In this document: positions 7,163-15,616 of the stretch, piece by piece
Layout of the letters: each line of letters begins with the position of its first letter
How positions within the stretch are numbered: position 1 is the stretch's first letter
Assembly: GCF_002419965.1 (NCBI RefSeq)
Contig: NZ_DIHC01000054.1
Span: 1-60,015 of the forward strand
DNA length: 60,015 nt
Origin: Pseudomonas sp. UBA5706
GTDB taxonomy: Bacteria > Pseudomonadota > Gammaproteobacteria > Pseudomonadales > Pseudomonadaceae
Direction: 5' to 3'
The notes under the pieces: model-generated
Database searches by the model: none
Told to the model about the DNA's origin: nothing
Seen by the model: only the letters and a program-made list of their open reading frames with translations
Position numbers and translations under genes: made by a program

Positions 7163-8059
7163 TCAACGACGTGGCAAGAATTCCAGTGGATCTACCGGTT
7201 TGCCCTGACGGCGAATCTCGAAGTGGAGTTTCACCCTGTCAGTCCCCGTGGACCCCATCTCGGCAATTGCCTGCCCTGCCTTGACCTGCTGCCCCTCCCG
7301 AACCAGAAGCCTACGGTTGTGACCGTAAGCACTGACGTAGGTATCGCTGTGTTTGATGATGACTAATTCGCCGTAGCCCCGCAATCCACTCCCGGCGTAA
7401 ACAACTGCCCCATCAGACGCGGCCAAAACAGGCTGTCCCAAATCACCGGCGATATCAATGCCTTTATTCAAACTACCGTTTGAAGAAAATTTGCTGATCA
7501 AAACACCGCTCGCTGGCCACCCCCAACCGCTTGCAGAACGTGCGCCAGCGACCACTGGCGTATTGACGGGAGTGGTTACCGGCGTGGTCGCGGGCGTGCC
7601 GCTGCTACCTGAAGGCGCCCCCACCGGACGTGTAATGATCGTGGTCTTGATCGAACCGGAGGGCGAGCTTGAGCTGCCGGTGGTGGTCTGGGGGAGCACG
7701 ACAGGTGCCGCGGCGACTGCGGTGGATGTAGAGTTCGAACGCCCATCGAAGCGAATCGTCTGACCGACGTGAATGGTATAGGGCTCCGGTACGTTGTTGC
7801 GGGCAGCCAGCGCTTTCCAGTCCCAGCCGTAACGGAAGGCGATTGAAAAAAGCGTATCACCCCGCTTGACCACGTACTGGCCGGTCGTCACGGGTTGCCG
7901 GGTGGGTGCGGCCGGTTTGCCGCCATTGCGATCGACGACACGCACTCCGCCCGCCGGCGTGCTGGAGCAGCCGACCAGAAGGACACTCAGGGCAATGCCA
8001 ATCACCAGACGTGGAAAACTTGCTGAAAACGTACGCTGCCGAATGACTGTGAGACTCAC
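7163..8059 (-). CDS. nlpD: Lipoprotein NlpD, LysM plus LytM (M23-like) domain amidase activator
   Basis: An envelope lipoprotein that activates the cell-wall amidase AmiC at division. The 298-residue product starts at GTG with GGGAG upstream. A lipoprotein signal ends LLVGC (lipobox Cys near 31). A LysM domain follows (about 62-105: YVVKRGDTLFSIAFRYGWDW), then a Ser/Thr/Pro linker and a C-terminal LytM domain from about 190. The usual metal-binding His of M23 peptidases is Asn in NKGIDIAG, and the H-x-H motif is reduced to KLHFEIR, so this is the non-catalytic regulatory form typical of NlpD. It sits upstream of rpoS and downstream of pcm, the standard order. Confidence 0.95.
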   Translation of the reverse strand: MSLTVIRQRTFSASFPRLVIGIALSVLLVGCSSTPAGGVRVVDRNGGKPAAPTRQPVTTGQYVVKRGDTLFSIAFRYGWDWKALAARNNVPEPYTIHVGQTIRFDGRSNSTSTAVAAAPVVLPQTTTGSSSSPSGSIKTTIITRPVGAPSGSSGTPATTPVTTPVNTPVVAGARSASGWGWPASGVLISKFSSNGSLNKGIDIAGDLGQPVLAASDGAVVYAGSGLRGYGELVIIKHSDTYVSAYGHNRRLLVREGQQVKAGQAIAEMGSTGTDRVKLHFEIRRQGKPVDPLEFLPRR

Positions 8060-8250
8060 CCGCCACTCCCTTTAACGGTGACTGAAATAATGCTGCCTAT
8101 TGTGTCTTGAGGATGACGGGCAGCCATGGGGAAACTGGTTACGAAAAACTTCATGACAACGTCCAGCGGGCGGACCGGGCCCTCATCGAAAACCGCCAGC
8201 CTGTAGACAGGTGCCGCCTCACGGAATTCATTGCCGCTGCAAAACTGTGC

Positions 8251-8928
8251 TTATGCCAATGGCCCGTTGAGCAACGGCACGAACCTGACCGCCCCCAGGA
8301 CGTGCCGGGAGAAACCATTGTCTTCGCGGATGATCAACATCAGCTGCTGCACTTCGCCTGCCCCTACCGGTATGACCAGACGCCCGCCGGGTGCCAGTTG
8401 ATCCAGCAGTGCCTGTGGCACGTCCGTTGCCACTGCTGTAACGATGATGCCGTTGTATGGCGCCAGGGCCGGCCAACCTTCCCAACCATCGCCCCAGCGA
8501 AATACCATGTTGCGCAGGTTGAGTTCGAGCAGACGTTCCTTTGCCCGATCCTGCAATACTTTGATGCGTTCAACGGAAAACACCCGCTCCACCAGTTGCG
8601 CCAGTACCGCAGTTTGATAACCGGAGCCTGTCCCGATTTCCAGCACCTTGTCCAAGGGTCCCGCCGCCAACAGCAGCTCGCTCATGCGCGCAACCATGTA
8701 GGGCTGGGAAATGGTCTGATTGTTGCCGATCGGCAATGCGGTGTCTTCGTAAGCGCGGTGCGCCAGCGCTTCGTCGACGAATAGATGACGAGGCGTCTTG
8801 CGAATGACGTCAAGCACTTGGGTGTTAGCGATGCCTTCTTCGTATAGCCGCTGAATCAAACGCTCGCGGGTACGCTGAGAGGTAAAACCCACGCCACGAC
8901 GCAACAGATCATCTTGTTCACGCGACAT
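8251..8928 (-). CDS. pcm: Protein-L-isoaspartate O-methyltransferase
   Basis: Uses S-adenosylmethionine to methylate isoaspartyl residues in damaged proteins so that they revert to aspartate. I chose the ATG at 8928 because it overlaps the surE stop as TGATG, giving 225 residues; an upstream start would add seven residues. The SAM-binding motif EIGTGSGYQTAVLA and the family segments GNNQTISQPYMVARM and VPIPV-like GGRLVIPVG are present. It is co-translated with surE and precedes nlpD by 191 bases, in which I see no gene. Confidence 0.96.
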   Translation of the reverse strand: MSREQDDLLRRGVGFTSQRTRERLIQRLYEEGIANTQVLDVIRKTPRHLFVDEALAHRAYEDTALPIGNNQTISQPYMVARMSELLLAAGPLDKVLEIGTGSGYQTAVLAQLVERVFSVERIKVLQDRAKERLLELNLRNMVFRWGDGWEGWPALAPYNGIIVTAVATDVPQALLDQLAPGGRLVIPVGAGEVQQLMLIIREDNGFSRHVLGAVRFVPLLNGPLA

Positions 8929-9677
8929 CAGGCCATTCCCTCCAGCCATGCGTTCAGACTGCTGAAACCGTCCTGATAGGTTCGATCCAGTTGCAACGGG
9001 GTAATCGACACGTACCCCTGCATGACCGCGTGAAAATCCGTACCGGGTCCGCCATCCTCTGCATCGCCTGCAGCGGCGATCCAGTAACCGGCGCGGCCAC
9101 GCGGGTCCACCACGCGAACCGGTGCGGCGGCGCGGGTACGATGTCCCAGGCGAGTCAACTGAATGCCGCGCACGTTTGCCAGCGGCAAATTAGGAATATT
9201 CACATTCAATACGGTACGTGGTGGAAGATCGAGCTGCTCATGCGCCTCGACCAGAAGCCGTGCGTAATGTGCGGCGGTTCCCAGGTTATCGACCTGACGC
9301 GACAAAAATGAAAAGGCAAATGACGGACATTGCAGGAAACGCCCCTCCAACGCGGCAGCCACGGTACCTGAATAGAGCACGTCGTCGCCCAGATTGGCAC
9401 CCAGATTGATACCCGATACCACCATGTCCGGCTCGTGTTCAAGCAAGCCATGAATGCCCAAATGCACACAATCGGTGGGGGTACCATTGATGCTGATGAA
9501 GCCGTTGTCCAGGTGTTGAGGATGCAGCGGACGGTCGAGGGTCAGCGAACTGCTGGCCCCACTCCTGTCTTGATCCGGAGCGATGACCACGCACTGGGCA
9601 TAGTCCGCCAGCGCTGCGTAGAGCGCAGCGAGTCCGGGTGCCGAGACCCCATCATCATTTGAAATCAAAATACGCAT
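8928..9677 (-). CDS. surE: 5'/3'-nucleotidase SurE
   Basis: Metal-dependent nucleotidase and exopolyphosphatase of the stationary-phase survival operon. The 249 residues carry the N-terminal metal site ISNDDG (Asp8, Asp9), SGAS near residue 40, and the SGINLGANLGDDVLYSGTV segment holding the last metal ligand and phosphate contacts. It overlaps truD by 13 bases upstream and pcm by one base downstream (TGATG), so truD-surE-pcm are translationally linked. Confidence 0.97.
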   Translation of the reverse strand: MRILISNDDGVSAPGLAALYAALADYAQCVVIAPDQDRSGASSSLTLDRPLHPQHLDNGFISINGTPTDCVHLGIHGLLEHEPDMVVSGINLGANLGDDVLYSGTVAAALEGRFLQCPSFAFSFLSRQVDNLGTAAHYARLLVEAHEQLDLPPRTVLNVNIPNLPLANVRGIQLTRLGHRTRAAAPVRVVDPRGRAGYWIAAAGDAEDGGPGTDFHAVMQGYVSITPLQLDRTYQDGFSSLNAWLEGMA

Positions 9678-10723
9678 GAGCTGTCCGTCTGTCCTGCGGG
9701 CGCCAGATCGACGAGTTCACGCACCAATACAGTGGCGAAGCACCCGGCTGGCAGGACGAATTCCAGTTGCAGAATGTCAGGCTCGGGATAATGCCACGTC
9801 AACCGCCCGATGGGCAGTCGCAGGATACGACGTTCGTGTTCCATTCCTGCTTTTATCAACCAGTTACAGAGCGATGCCTCACGCTCGGCGATGCCGTTTT
9901 CAAGCTCGGCAGTGGCGCCAGTTGCAGGTGAGTCACCCTCGCCCCACTGGGGGCCGGTGGGATGCAAGTCTAGGATCGCCAGACGCGGGTCATTGCACTC
10001 GGCCTGCGCGGCGGGAAAGAAGCTGCGACTGTCGGTAAAGGCCAGAAGATCGCCGACCCGGGCCCGCTGCCAGCTGCCATCGGCAACCCGCGCTGCCAGC
10101 ACTTGATTGAACAGGTAACTGCGCGCCGTGGAGAGCAGCCGTGAGCGCACGTTGCGCTGCTCAGGCAGCGCCTGACGCTCGGCATAGTGCCGAGCTTCGC
10201 CAACGTTACCGCCTTCGTAGCCAAAACGCTGGGCACCAAAATAATTGGGAATACCTTGTAGCTTGATGGCTTCCAGTCGCTTGTCGAGTTCTGCCCGGTC
10301 CGCGTGCAACTGGGTCAAGCGCACGGTGAAACCGTTGGCAGCATGCGCGCCGCGCTGCAATTTGCGCTTGTGACGCTTGCGGTCAAGAATCTTCAGCGCT
10401 TCGTTTTCGGACGCCGACATGTCGGGATCGGCCTTGCCCGGCAGCTGGATACTGAACCACTGCCGGGTCAGCGCCTGACGGTCTTTCAGCCCTGCGTAAG
10501 CGACGGTGCGCAGCGACACACCTGCAGCCTTGGCCAGACGTCGCGCGGCCTCCTCGGTATTCAGCCCTCGCTTCTCGACCCATAACCATAGGTGCTCTCC
10601 GTCGCCGGACAGCGGAATGTCCAGCACCTCGTCTACCTGGAAATCCTCGGTCGCGGCCTTGAGTACGGCCGTACCCAGCGCATCGCCATAGGCCCGGGGG
10701 CCCAAGAGTTCGAATTCGGTCAT
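9665..10723 (-). CDS. truD: tRNA pseudouridine(13) synthase TruD
   Basis: Converts uridine 13 of tRNA-Glu to pseudouridine. The 352 residues contain the catalytic Asp81 in AGLKDRQALTRQ, the TruD signature GIPNYFGAQRFG, and the family insertion domain in the middle. It shares an ATGA overlap with ispF upstream and overlaps surE downstream. Confidence 0.96.
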   Translation of the reverse strand: MTEFELLGPRAYGDALGTAVLKAATEDFQVDEVLDIPLSGDGEHLWLWVEKRGLNTEEAARRLAKAAGVSLRTVAYAGLKDRQALTRQWFSIQLPGKADPDMSASENEALKILDRKRHKRKLQRGAHAANGFTVRLTQLHADRAELDKRLEAIKLQGIPNYFGAQRFGYEGGNVGEARHYAERQALPEQRNVRSRLLSTARSYLFNQVLAARVADGSWQRARVGDLLAFTDSRSFFPAAQAECNDPRLAILDLHPTGPQWGEGDSPATGATAELENGIAEREASLCNWLIKAGMEHERRILRLPIGRLTWHYPEPDILQLEFVLPAGCFATVLVRELVDLAPAGQTDSSCVF

Positions 10724-11193
10724 GCGGCGATCAGCAATGCGACGGCGTGAACCGCGATGCCTTCCTCACGACCAGCGAAACCCAGCTTTTCGGTGGTAGT
10801 GGCCTTTACATTGACCTGATCGAGTTGGACCTGCAGATCTTCAGCAATCAGCGCGCGCATGGCGTCGATATGTGGCGCCATTTTCGGAGCCTGGGCGACG
10901 ATGGTGGCGTCGACATTACCGACCTTCCAGCCTTTGGCCTGAACCTGTATCAGCACGTGACGCAACAGCGCGCGGCTGTCGGCGCCCTTGAATTGCGGGT
11001 CGGTATCGGGAAAGTGCTTACCTATGTCGCCCAGCGCGGCGGCACCCAGCAGAGCATCGCTCAGTGCATGCAACAGGACGTCGCCATCGGAGTGCGCGAG
11101 CAAGCCGAATCTGTGCGCGATCCGCACCCCACCCAAGGTAATGAAATCGCCTTCAGCGAAACGGTGCACATCATAGCCGTGGCCAATACGCAT
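10720..11193 (-). CDS. ispF: 2-C-methyl-D-erythritol 2,4-cyclodiphosphate synthase
   Basis: Fifth step of the MEP isoprenoid pathway. It cyclises CDP-methylerythritol 2-phosphate with loss of CMP. The 157 residues begin MRIGHGYDVHRF with zinc ligands Asp8 and His10, and contain LLAHSDGDVLLHALSDALLG (third ligand His) and DIGKHFPDTDP. The conserved N-terminus fixes the ATG at 11193. The start codon is preceded directly by seven T residues and a terminator hairpin, and the only ribosome-site-like bases (AGGG) lie inside the hairpin stem, which is unusual. The neighbouring pathway gene ispD lies 3.7 kb away rather than adjacent as in E. coli. Confidence 0.97.
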   Translation of the reverse strand: MRIGHGYDVHRFAEGDFITLGGVRIAHRFGLLAHSDGDVLLHALSDALLGAAALGDIGKHFPDTDPQFKGADSRALLRHVLIQVQAKGWKVGNVDATIVAQAPKMAPHIDAMRALIAEDLQVQLDQVNVKATTTEKLGFAGREEGIAVHAVALLIAA

Positions 11194-11222
11194 AAAAAAA
11201 CGCCCTGAAAAAGTCAGGGCGT
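11194..11222 (-). terminator. Rho-independent terminator abutting the ispF start codon
   Basis: ACGCCCTGA (11200-11208) and TCAGGGCGT (11214-11222) form a perfect 9-bp stem with loop AAAAG. On the minus strand it is followed by seven T (plus A11194-11200) and then at once by the ispF ATG. It should end the fghA transcript. It leaves ispF with an AGGG ribosome site in the 3' arm of the hairpin. Confidence 0.88.
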
Positions 11223-11302
11223 GATTCTACCTACTTTGTCGAACATTAGGGCCTGGAGGCGCTCAATTGCCCGCCAGTCGATTGCGATTGAATGCCAGCC
11301 CC

Positions 11303-12148
11303 TCAACCCGCCAATGCGCGCCCGTGATAGCGCAAATGATCCTCGATAAAGCTGGCGATGAAATAGTAGCTGTGGTCATAGCCGGGCTGCAGGCGCAGTT
11401 CCAGTGGATGACCAACCGCCCTGGCCGCCTGCACCAACGTTTCAGGCTTGAGCTGATTGGCCAGGAAATCATCGCGATCGCCCTGATCCACCAGCAACGG
11501 CAAACGTTCGGACGCATCGGCAATCAACACGCTGGCATCCCATTCGCGCCAGCGCGAGCGGTCTTCACCCAGATAGCGGGAAAAAGCTTTCTGGCCCCAA
11601 GGGCAATCCATTGGGTTGGCAATCGGTGAGAAAGCCGAAACCGACTTGTAGCGCCCCGGATTGCGCAAAGCGCAGACCAACGCGCCATGACCACCCATCG
11701 AGTGGCCGCTGATGCTGCGCTTGTCCGAAGCCGGAAAATGCGCCTCGATCAATGCAGGCAGTTCGCTAACCACATAGTCGTACATCCGGTAGTGGCGGGC
11801 CCAAGGTTGCTGGGTGGCATTCAGATAAAAGCCTGCACCTACACCGAAATCGTAGGCATTGTCCGGATCGTCCGGCACATCGGCGCCGCGAGGGCTGGTG
11901 TCCGGCGCGACGATGATCAACCCCAATTCAGCGGCAAGACGGTGGGCACCGGCCTTCTGCATGAAGTTCTCATCGGTGCAGGTCAGGCCCGACAGCCAAT
12001 ACAGTACCGGCAGCTTGCCGCCCTGCTCCGCCTGAGGCGGCAGATAGACTGCAAATACCATGTCGCAGCCCAACACATCAGAGTGATGTTTGTAACGTTT
12101 ATGCCAGCCGCCGAAGCTTTTCTGACACGAGATATTTTCCAGACTCAC
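11303..12148 (-). CDS. fghA: S-formylglutathione hydrolase (esterase D)
   Basis: Hydrolyses S-formylglutathione to formate and glutathione, the step after FrmA in formaldehyde removal. The GTG at 12148 is chosen: GGGAGGT lies 7 bases upstream and the protein then starts at the family's usual N-terminus (SLENISCQKSFGG), giving 281 residues. The alpha/beta hydrolase has nucleophile Ser150 in SGHSMGGHG, the acid in DQGDRDDF and the base His in PGYDHSYYF. It is downstream of frmA on the same strand, separated by 81 bases with a hairpin repeat. Confidence 0.95.
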   Translation of the reverse strand: MSLENISCQKSFGGWHKRYKHHSDVLGCDMVFAVYLPPQAEQGGKLPVLYWLSGLTCTDENFMQKAGAHRLAAELGLIIVAPDTSPRGADVPDDPDNAYDFGVGAGFYLNATQQPWARHYRMYDYVVSELPALIEAHFPASDKRSISGHSMGGHGALVCALRNPGRYKSVSAFSPIANPMDCPWGQKAFSRYLGEDRSRWREWDASVLIADASERLPLLVDQGDRDDFLANQLKPETLVQAARAVGHPLELRLQPGYDHSYYFIASFIEDHLRYHGRALAG

Positions 12149-12183
12149 GGTCGTTACCTCCCGGTTGCGAGCTTCAGGCCACA

Positions 12184-12218
12184 AGCTGCAAGAGGGTGCA
12201 GCACTCCTGCTTGCAGCT
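12184..12218. repeat. Inverted repeat between frmA and fghA
   Basis: AGCTGCAAG (12184-12192) and CTTGCAGCT (12210-12218) are perfect 9-bp arms around a 17-base loop. The 'gcttgcagct' wording resembles dispersed intergenic repeats of pseudomonads. No T-run follows, so it may be a repeat or an mRNA-processing hairpin rather than a terminator. Confidence 0.55.
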
Positions 12219-12229
12219 CGGGGCTGCCT

Positions 12230-13342
12230 TTAGAAGTGGATGACCGAACGAATGCTCTTGCCTTCGTGCATCAGGTCGAATGCTTCATTGATCTTGTCCA
12301 GGCCCATGGTGTGGGTAATGAAGGTGTCCAGCGGAATCTCGCCCGTCTCTGATTTTTCGACGTAGCTTGGCAGCTCGGTACGGCCCTTCACACCGCCGAA
12401 CGCCGACCCGCGCCAGACGCGGCCGGTGACCAATTGAAAAGGACGGGTGGCGATTTCTTGACCCGAGGGCGCAACACCAATAATGATCGACTCGCCCCAG
12501 CCTTTGTGGCAGCACTCCAGTGCAGCGCGCATCAGCTGGACATTACCGATGCATTCGAAGCTGTAATCCACGCCGCCGTCGGTCAATTCAACGATGACGT
12601 CCTGAATCGGCTTGTCGTGGTCCTTCGGGTTGATGAAGTCAGTGGCGCCCAGTTCGCGTGCCACCTCGAACTTCGCCGGGTTGATATCGATCGCGATGAT
12701 GCGCGACGCCTTGGCCATCTTCGCGCCGATGATCGCCGCCAAACCAATTCCGCCGAGACCAAAAATCGCGACGGTTGCACCCTCTTCAACCTTGGCGGTG
12801 TTCAGTACAGCGCCAATCCCTGTGGTCACGCCGCATCCCAGCAGGCAGATTTTTTCCAGCGGGGCTTGCTTGGGGATCTTTGCCAAGGAGATTTCCGGGA
12901 CGACGGTGTACTCGGAAAACGTCGAGCAGCCCATGTAGTGATAAACCGGCTCGCCGTTGTAGCTGAAACGGGTCGTACCGTCTGGCATCAGACCCTTGCC
13001 TTGCGTTGCACGTACCTTTTGGCAGAGGTTGGTCTTACCGGATTTGCAGAATTTGCATTCGCGGCATTCGGCGGTGTACAGCGGAATAACATGGTCACCG
13101 ACGGCCAGCGAGGTGACGCCCTCGCCAATAGCTTCAACAATACCGCCACCTTCGTGACCAAGGATGCACGGGAACACGCCTTCGGAATCAGCACCGGACA
13201 GGGTATAGGCATCAGTATGGCAAACGCCGGAAGCGACGGTTCGGATCAGCACCTCGCCGGCCTTTGGCGCCTCAACGTCCACTTCGACGATTTGTAGCGG
13301 TTGATTGGGCGCGAAAGCAACGGCAGCTCGTGACTTGATCAT
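12230..13342 (-). CDS. frmA: S-(hydroxymethyl)glutathione dehydrogenase / class III alcohol dehydrogenase
   Basis: Oxidises S-hydroxymethylglutathione (formaldehyde plus glutathione) to S-formylglutathione with NAD+. Also called adhC. The start at 13342 (MIKSRAAVAF, 370 residues) follows GGAGAGG by a few bases; two further ATG codons overlap it. Catalytic zinc ligands Cys41, His63 and Glu64, structural zinc Cys93, 96, 99 and 107, and the NAD-binding GLGGIGLAA are all present. fghA follows, so the two complete the pathway to formate. A LysR gene starts 103 bases away on the opposite strand and may regulate the pair. Confidence 0.96.
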   Translation of the reverse strand: MIKSRAAVAFAPNQPLQIVEVDVEAPKAGEVLIRTVASGVCHTDAYTLSGADSEGVFPCILGHEGGGIVEAIGEGVTSLAVGDHVIPLYTAECRECKFCKSGKTNLCQKVRATQGKGLMPDGTTRFSYNGEPVYHYMGCSTFSEYTVVPEISLAKIPKQAPLEKICLLGCGVTTGIGAVLNTAKVEEGATVAIFGLGGIGLAAIIGAKMAKASRIIAIDINPAKFEVARELGATDFINPKDHDKPIQDVIVELTDGGVDYSFECIGNVQLMRAALECCHKGWGESIIIGVAPSGQEIATRPFQLVTGRVWRGSAFGGVKGRTELPSYVEKSETGEIPLDTFITHTMGLDKINEAFDLMHEGKSIRSVIHF

Positions 13343-13392
13343 CATCCTCTCCAGCAAAGTAAAAACGAGCCAGAAGTGTAAAGCACTGCCGT

Positions 13393-13400
13393 TTAATTAA
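13393..13400. promoter_or_regulatory. AT-rich palindrome in the frmA/LysR divergent promoter region
   Basis: TTAATTAA is a perfect 8-bp palindrome in the middle of the 103-base space between divergent frmA and the LysR gene, within an AT-rich stretch (13390-13435). LysR proteins often bind such AT palindromes between divergent genes. It is a candidate operator only. Confidence 0.3.
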
Positions 13401-13445
13401 TAATCCGCGTAAAAGCAAAACATTAATGCCGTACAGGGATAATCG

Positions 13446-14372
13446 ATGTACACCAATCGCTGGGATGGGCTGGATGAATTCGTCGCGGTGGCCGAGTGCG
13501 GTCAGTTCACCGCCGCTGCGCAACGGATGGGGGTTTCCTCCTCGCACATCAGCCGCCAAATTGCGCGACTGGAAGAACGCCTGCAAACCCGTTTGCTTTA
13601 TCGCAGTACGCGCAAAGTTGCCCTCACCGAAGCCGGACAGACATTTCTGCACCACTGCCAGCGTCTGCAGGATGGCCGCGAAGAAGCATTGCGCGCGGTG
13701 GGTGATCTGACCAGCGAACCCAAAGGCTTGCTGCGCATGACCTGTGCGGTGGCTTATGGCGAGCGTTTCATCGCGCCTCTGGTCACCCGCTTCATGGAGG
13801 ACTACCCACAACTACGCGTTGATATCGAACTCACTAACAACACGCTGGATTTGCTGCATGAGGGGCTGGACCTGGCGATCCGTCTCGGCCGCTTGCAGGA
13901 ATCTAGACTGGTGGCCACCCGCCTGGCGCCCCGACGCATGTACCTGTGTGCCTCACCTTCTTATCTTGAGCGATATGGACGTCCCCATAGCTTGTCGGAG
14001 TTGAGCCGCCATAACTGCCTGATCGGCAGCTCCGACAATTGGCTGTTACAGCACAACGGGCGTGAATTTTCCCAACGGGTACAGGGAAACTGGCGCTGCA
14101 ACAGTGGGCAAGCCGTACTGGACGCCGCATTGCAAGGGCTAGGGTTGTGTCAGTTACCGGACTATTACGTGCATGAACATCTAAACAGTGGTGCGCTGAT
14201 CTCGTTGCTCGCCGCCCACCAGCCGCCCAATACAGCGGTTTGGGCGCTGTATCCGCAGCAGCGGCATCTGTCGCCGAAAGTCAGAAAACTGGTGGATTAT
14301 CTGAAGGCGGGATTGGTGTTGCGCGCCGAATACCGACAACAGGGACCGAGTAATGGCGACAAGGAGCTGTAG
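13446..14372 (+). CDS. LysR-family transcriptional regulator
   Basis: A 308-residue regulator with an N-terminal winged helix-turn-helix (about residues 5-64: DEFVAVAECGQFTAAAQRMG then SSHISRQIARLEERL and the TRKVALTEAG end) and a type-2 periplasmic-binding-like effector domain (about 90-300). It is divergent from frmA-fghA with a short shared promoter space, so control of formaldehyde detoxification is a reasonable guess. LysR genes are often self-regulated. The inducer cannot be told from sequence. Confidence 0.92.
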   Translation: MYTNRWDGLDEFVAVAECGQFTAAAQRMGVSSSHISRQIARLEERLQTRLLYRSTRKVALTEAGQTFLHHCQRLQDGREEALRAVGDLTSEPKGLLRMTCAVAYGERFIAPLVTRFMEDYPQLRVDIELTNNTLDLLHEGLDLAIRLGRLQESRLVATRLAPRRMYLCASPSYLERYGRPHSLSELSRHNCLIGSSDNWLLQHNGREFSQRVQGNWRCNSGQAVLDAALQGLGLCQLPDYYVHEHLNSGALISLLAAHQPPNTAVWALYPQQRHLSPKVRKLVDYLKAGLVLRAEYRQQGPSNGDKEL

Positions 14373-14459
14373 TGGCGCGGCTTACCGACCGTCGCGACCC
14401 TCCGAACGTCACCGCTGGCGAGCCGTACCGCTACGTGCGCCCGGTGTCGATTGAGCCTG

Positions 14460-15170
14460 TCAGCGGTTAAGCTCGCCGCGCCGCTGCCGCAACCACTCAA
14501 GATCCTCGGGGCGGGTGACTTTGATATTGTCAGCCCGACCTTCGATAAGGCGGGGCGCCTGCCCCGACCATTCGATAGCCGACGCTTCATCGGTAATCGA
14601 AACATTCGACACCAGGCTGTCCGCCAGCGCTCGATGCAATGCGCCAAGGCGAAACATCTGCGGCGTGTACGCCTGCCAGATCAGGCTGCGATCAACGGTT
14701 TCGGTGACGCGGCCATAGGCATCAGCGCGCTTCAACGTGTCCTTGGCCGGAACCGCCAGCAGGCCTCCGACCGGGTCGTCAGCCAATTCAATGAGCAAAT
14801 TGTCCAGATCCGAACGAGCCAGATTCGGTCGGGCGGCATCGTGTACCAGCACCCAGTCATTATCATCTGCGCCGCCAGCGTGCAGATGCAGCAAGGCATT
14901 GAGCACTGAATCCGCCCGTTCCCTTCCACCGGCTACCTGCTGGATGCGCGAATCCTGCGCACAAGGCAATGTGGGCCAATACGGGTCGTCCGCAGCCAGA
15001 CTGATCACCAGCCCCTTGAGTCGAGGGTGATCGAGAAAGCAAAGCAGACTGTGTTCCAGAATGGTGAGGCCGCCCAGTTGCAGATACTGCTTGGGACGGT
15101 CTGCCGCCATGCGCGTACCCACACCCGCTGCGGGAATCACTGCCCAGAAGGCAGGAAGGGATTGTTTCAT
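14460..15170 (-). CDS. ispD: 2-C-methyl-D-erythritol 4-phosphate cytidylyltransferase
   Basis: Third step of the MEP pathway: couples CTP to methylerythritol 4-phosphate. The 236 residues open with the nucleotidyltransferase loop IPAAGVGTRMAADRPKQY (glycine-rich loop plus Lys) and contain VLVHDAARPN and the conserved TDEASAIE segment. It follows ftsB by 11 bases, the usual ftsB-ispD pairing. Confidence 0.97.
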   Translation of the reverse strand: MKQSLPAFWAVIPAAGVGTRMAADRPKQYLQLGGLTILEHSLLCFLDHPRLKGLVISLAADDPYWPTLPCAQDSRIQQVAGGRERADSVLNALLHLHAGGADDNDWVLVHDAARPNLARSDLDNLLIELADDPVGGLLAVPAKDTLKRADAYGRVTETVDRSLIWQAYTPQMFRLGALHRALADSLVSNVSITDEASAIEWSGQAPRLIEGRADNIKVTRPEDLEWLRQRRGELNR

Positions 15171-15181
15171 TTACGCCAACG

Positions 15182-15460
15182 TCACTGTGCCAACTGATAG
15201 AGAGTCTCGCCGTCCTTGACCATCCCCAGTTCGTGACGGGCACGCTCTTCGACGGTCTCCAGGCCCTTTTTCAGCTCCAGCACCTCCGCGTCCAGAACCC
15301 GGTTACGTTCAAGCAACGCATCGTTTTCGGCATGCTGATCGGCGATTTGCTGGGTCAGGCTGGCGACCTGCGCGAGGCTACCGTTACCCACCCATAGTCG
15401 GTATTGCAAGCCAGCGAGCAGCAAGAGCAGAACGAGGAACAACCAGTTAGGACTGCGCAT
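15182..15460 (-). CDS. ftsB: Cell division protein FtsB
   Basis: Bitopic inner-membrane protein of the divisome that forms the FtsQ-FtsB-FtsL complex. The 92 residues comprise a short cytoplasmic start, one membrane segment (about 5-22: NWLFLVLLLLLAGLQYRLW) and a periplasmic coiled coil (about 28-70) ending in the conserved EERARHELGMVKDGE stretch. It lies between eno and ispD, the standard location. Confidence 0.95.
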   Translation of the reverse strand: MRSPNWLFLVLLLLLAGLQYRLWVGNGSLAQVASLTQQIADQHAENDALLERNRVLDAEVLELKKGLETVEERARHELGMVKDGETLYQLAQ

Positions 15461-15514
15461 TGTGAATATCTGTTACCTGGTAGAAAGACAGCAAAAACCG
15501 ACCATTTCAAATGC

Positions 15515-15544
15515 CCAAGAGCCCGGTGGTCACCGGGCTCTTGG
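15515..15544 (-). terminator. Perfect 14-bp hairpin after eno, probable terminator
   Basis: CCAAGAGCCCGGTG (15515-15528) and CACCGGGCTCTTGG (15531-15544) are exact inverse complements with only GT between them. It lies 72 bases beyond the eno stop and before ftsB. There is no clear T-run on either side, so termination would depend on the very stable stem or it may act as a 3' stabiliser. Confidence 0.65.
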
Positions 15545-15616
15545 ATCAGGACGTCAGGACAAAACGCTTTCAACGAATTTCCCTACAGCGCCTGCTGCCT
15601 TTTTACCATCTTGCAC

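Noticed and set aside
8060..8250. Open reading frame continuing from the pcm stop to the nlpD start
   Set aside because: About 63 codons are open in the pcm frame after its stop, but no start with a ribosome site or known family is visible. Likely a chance effect of high GC.
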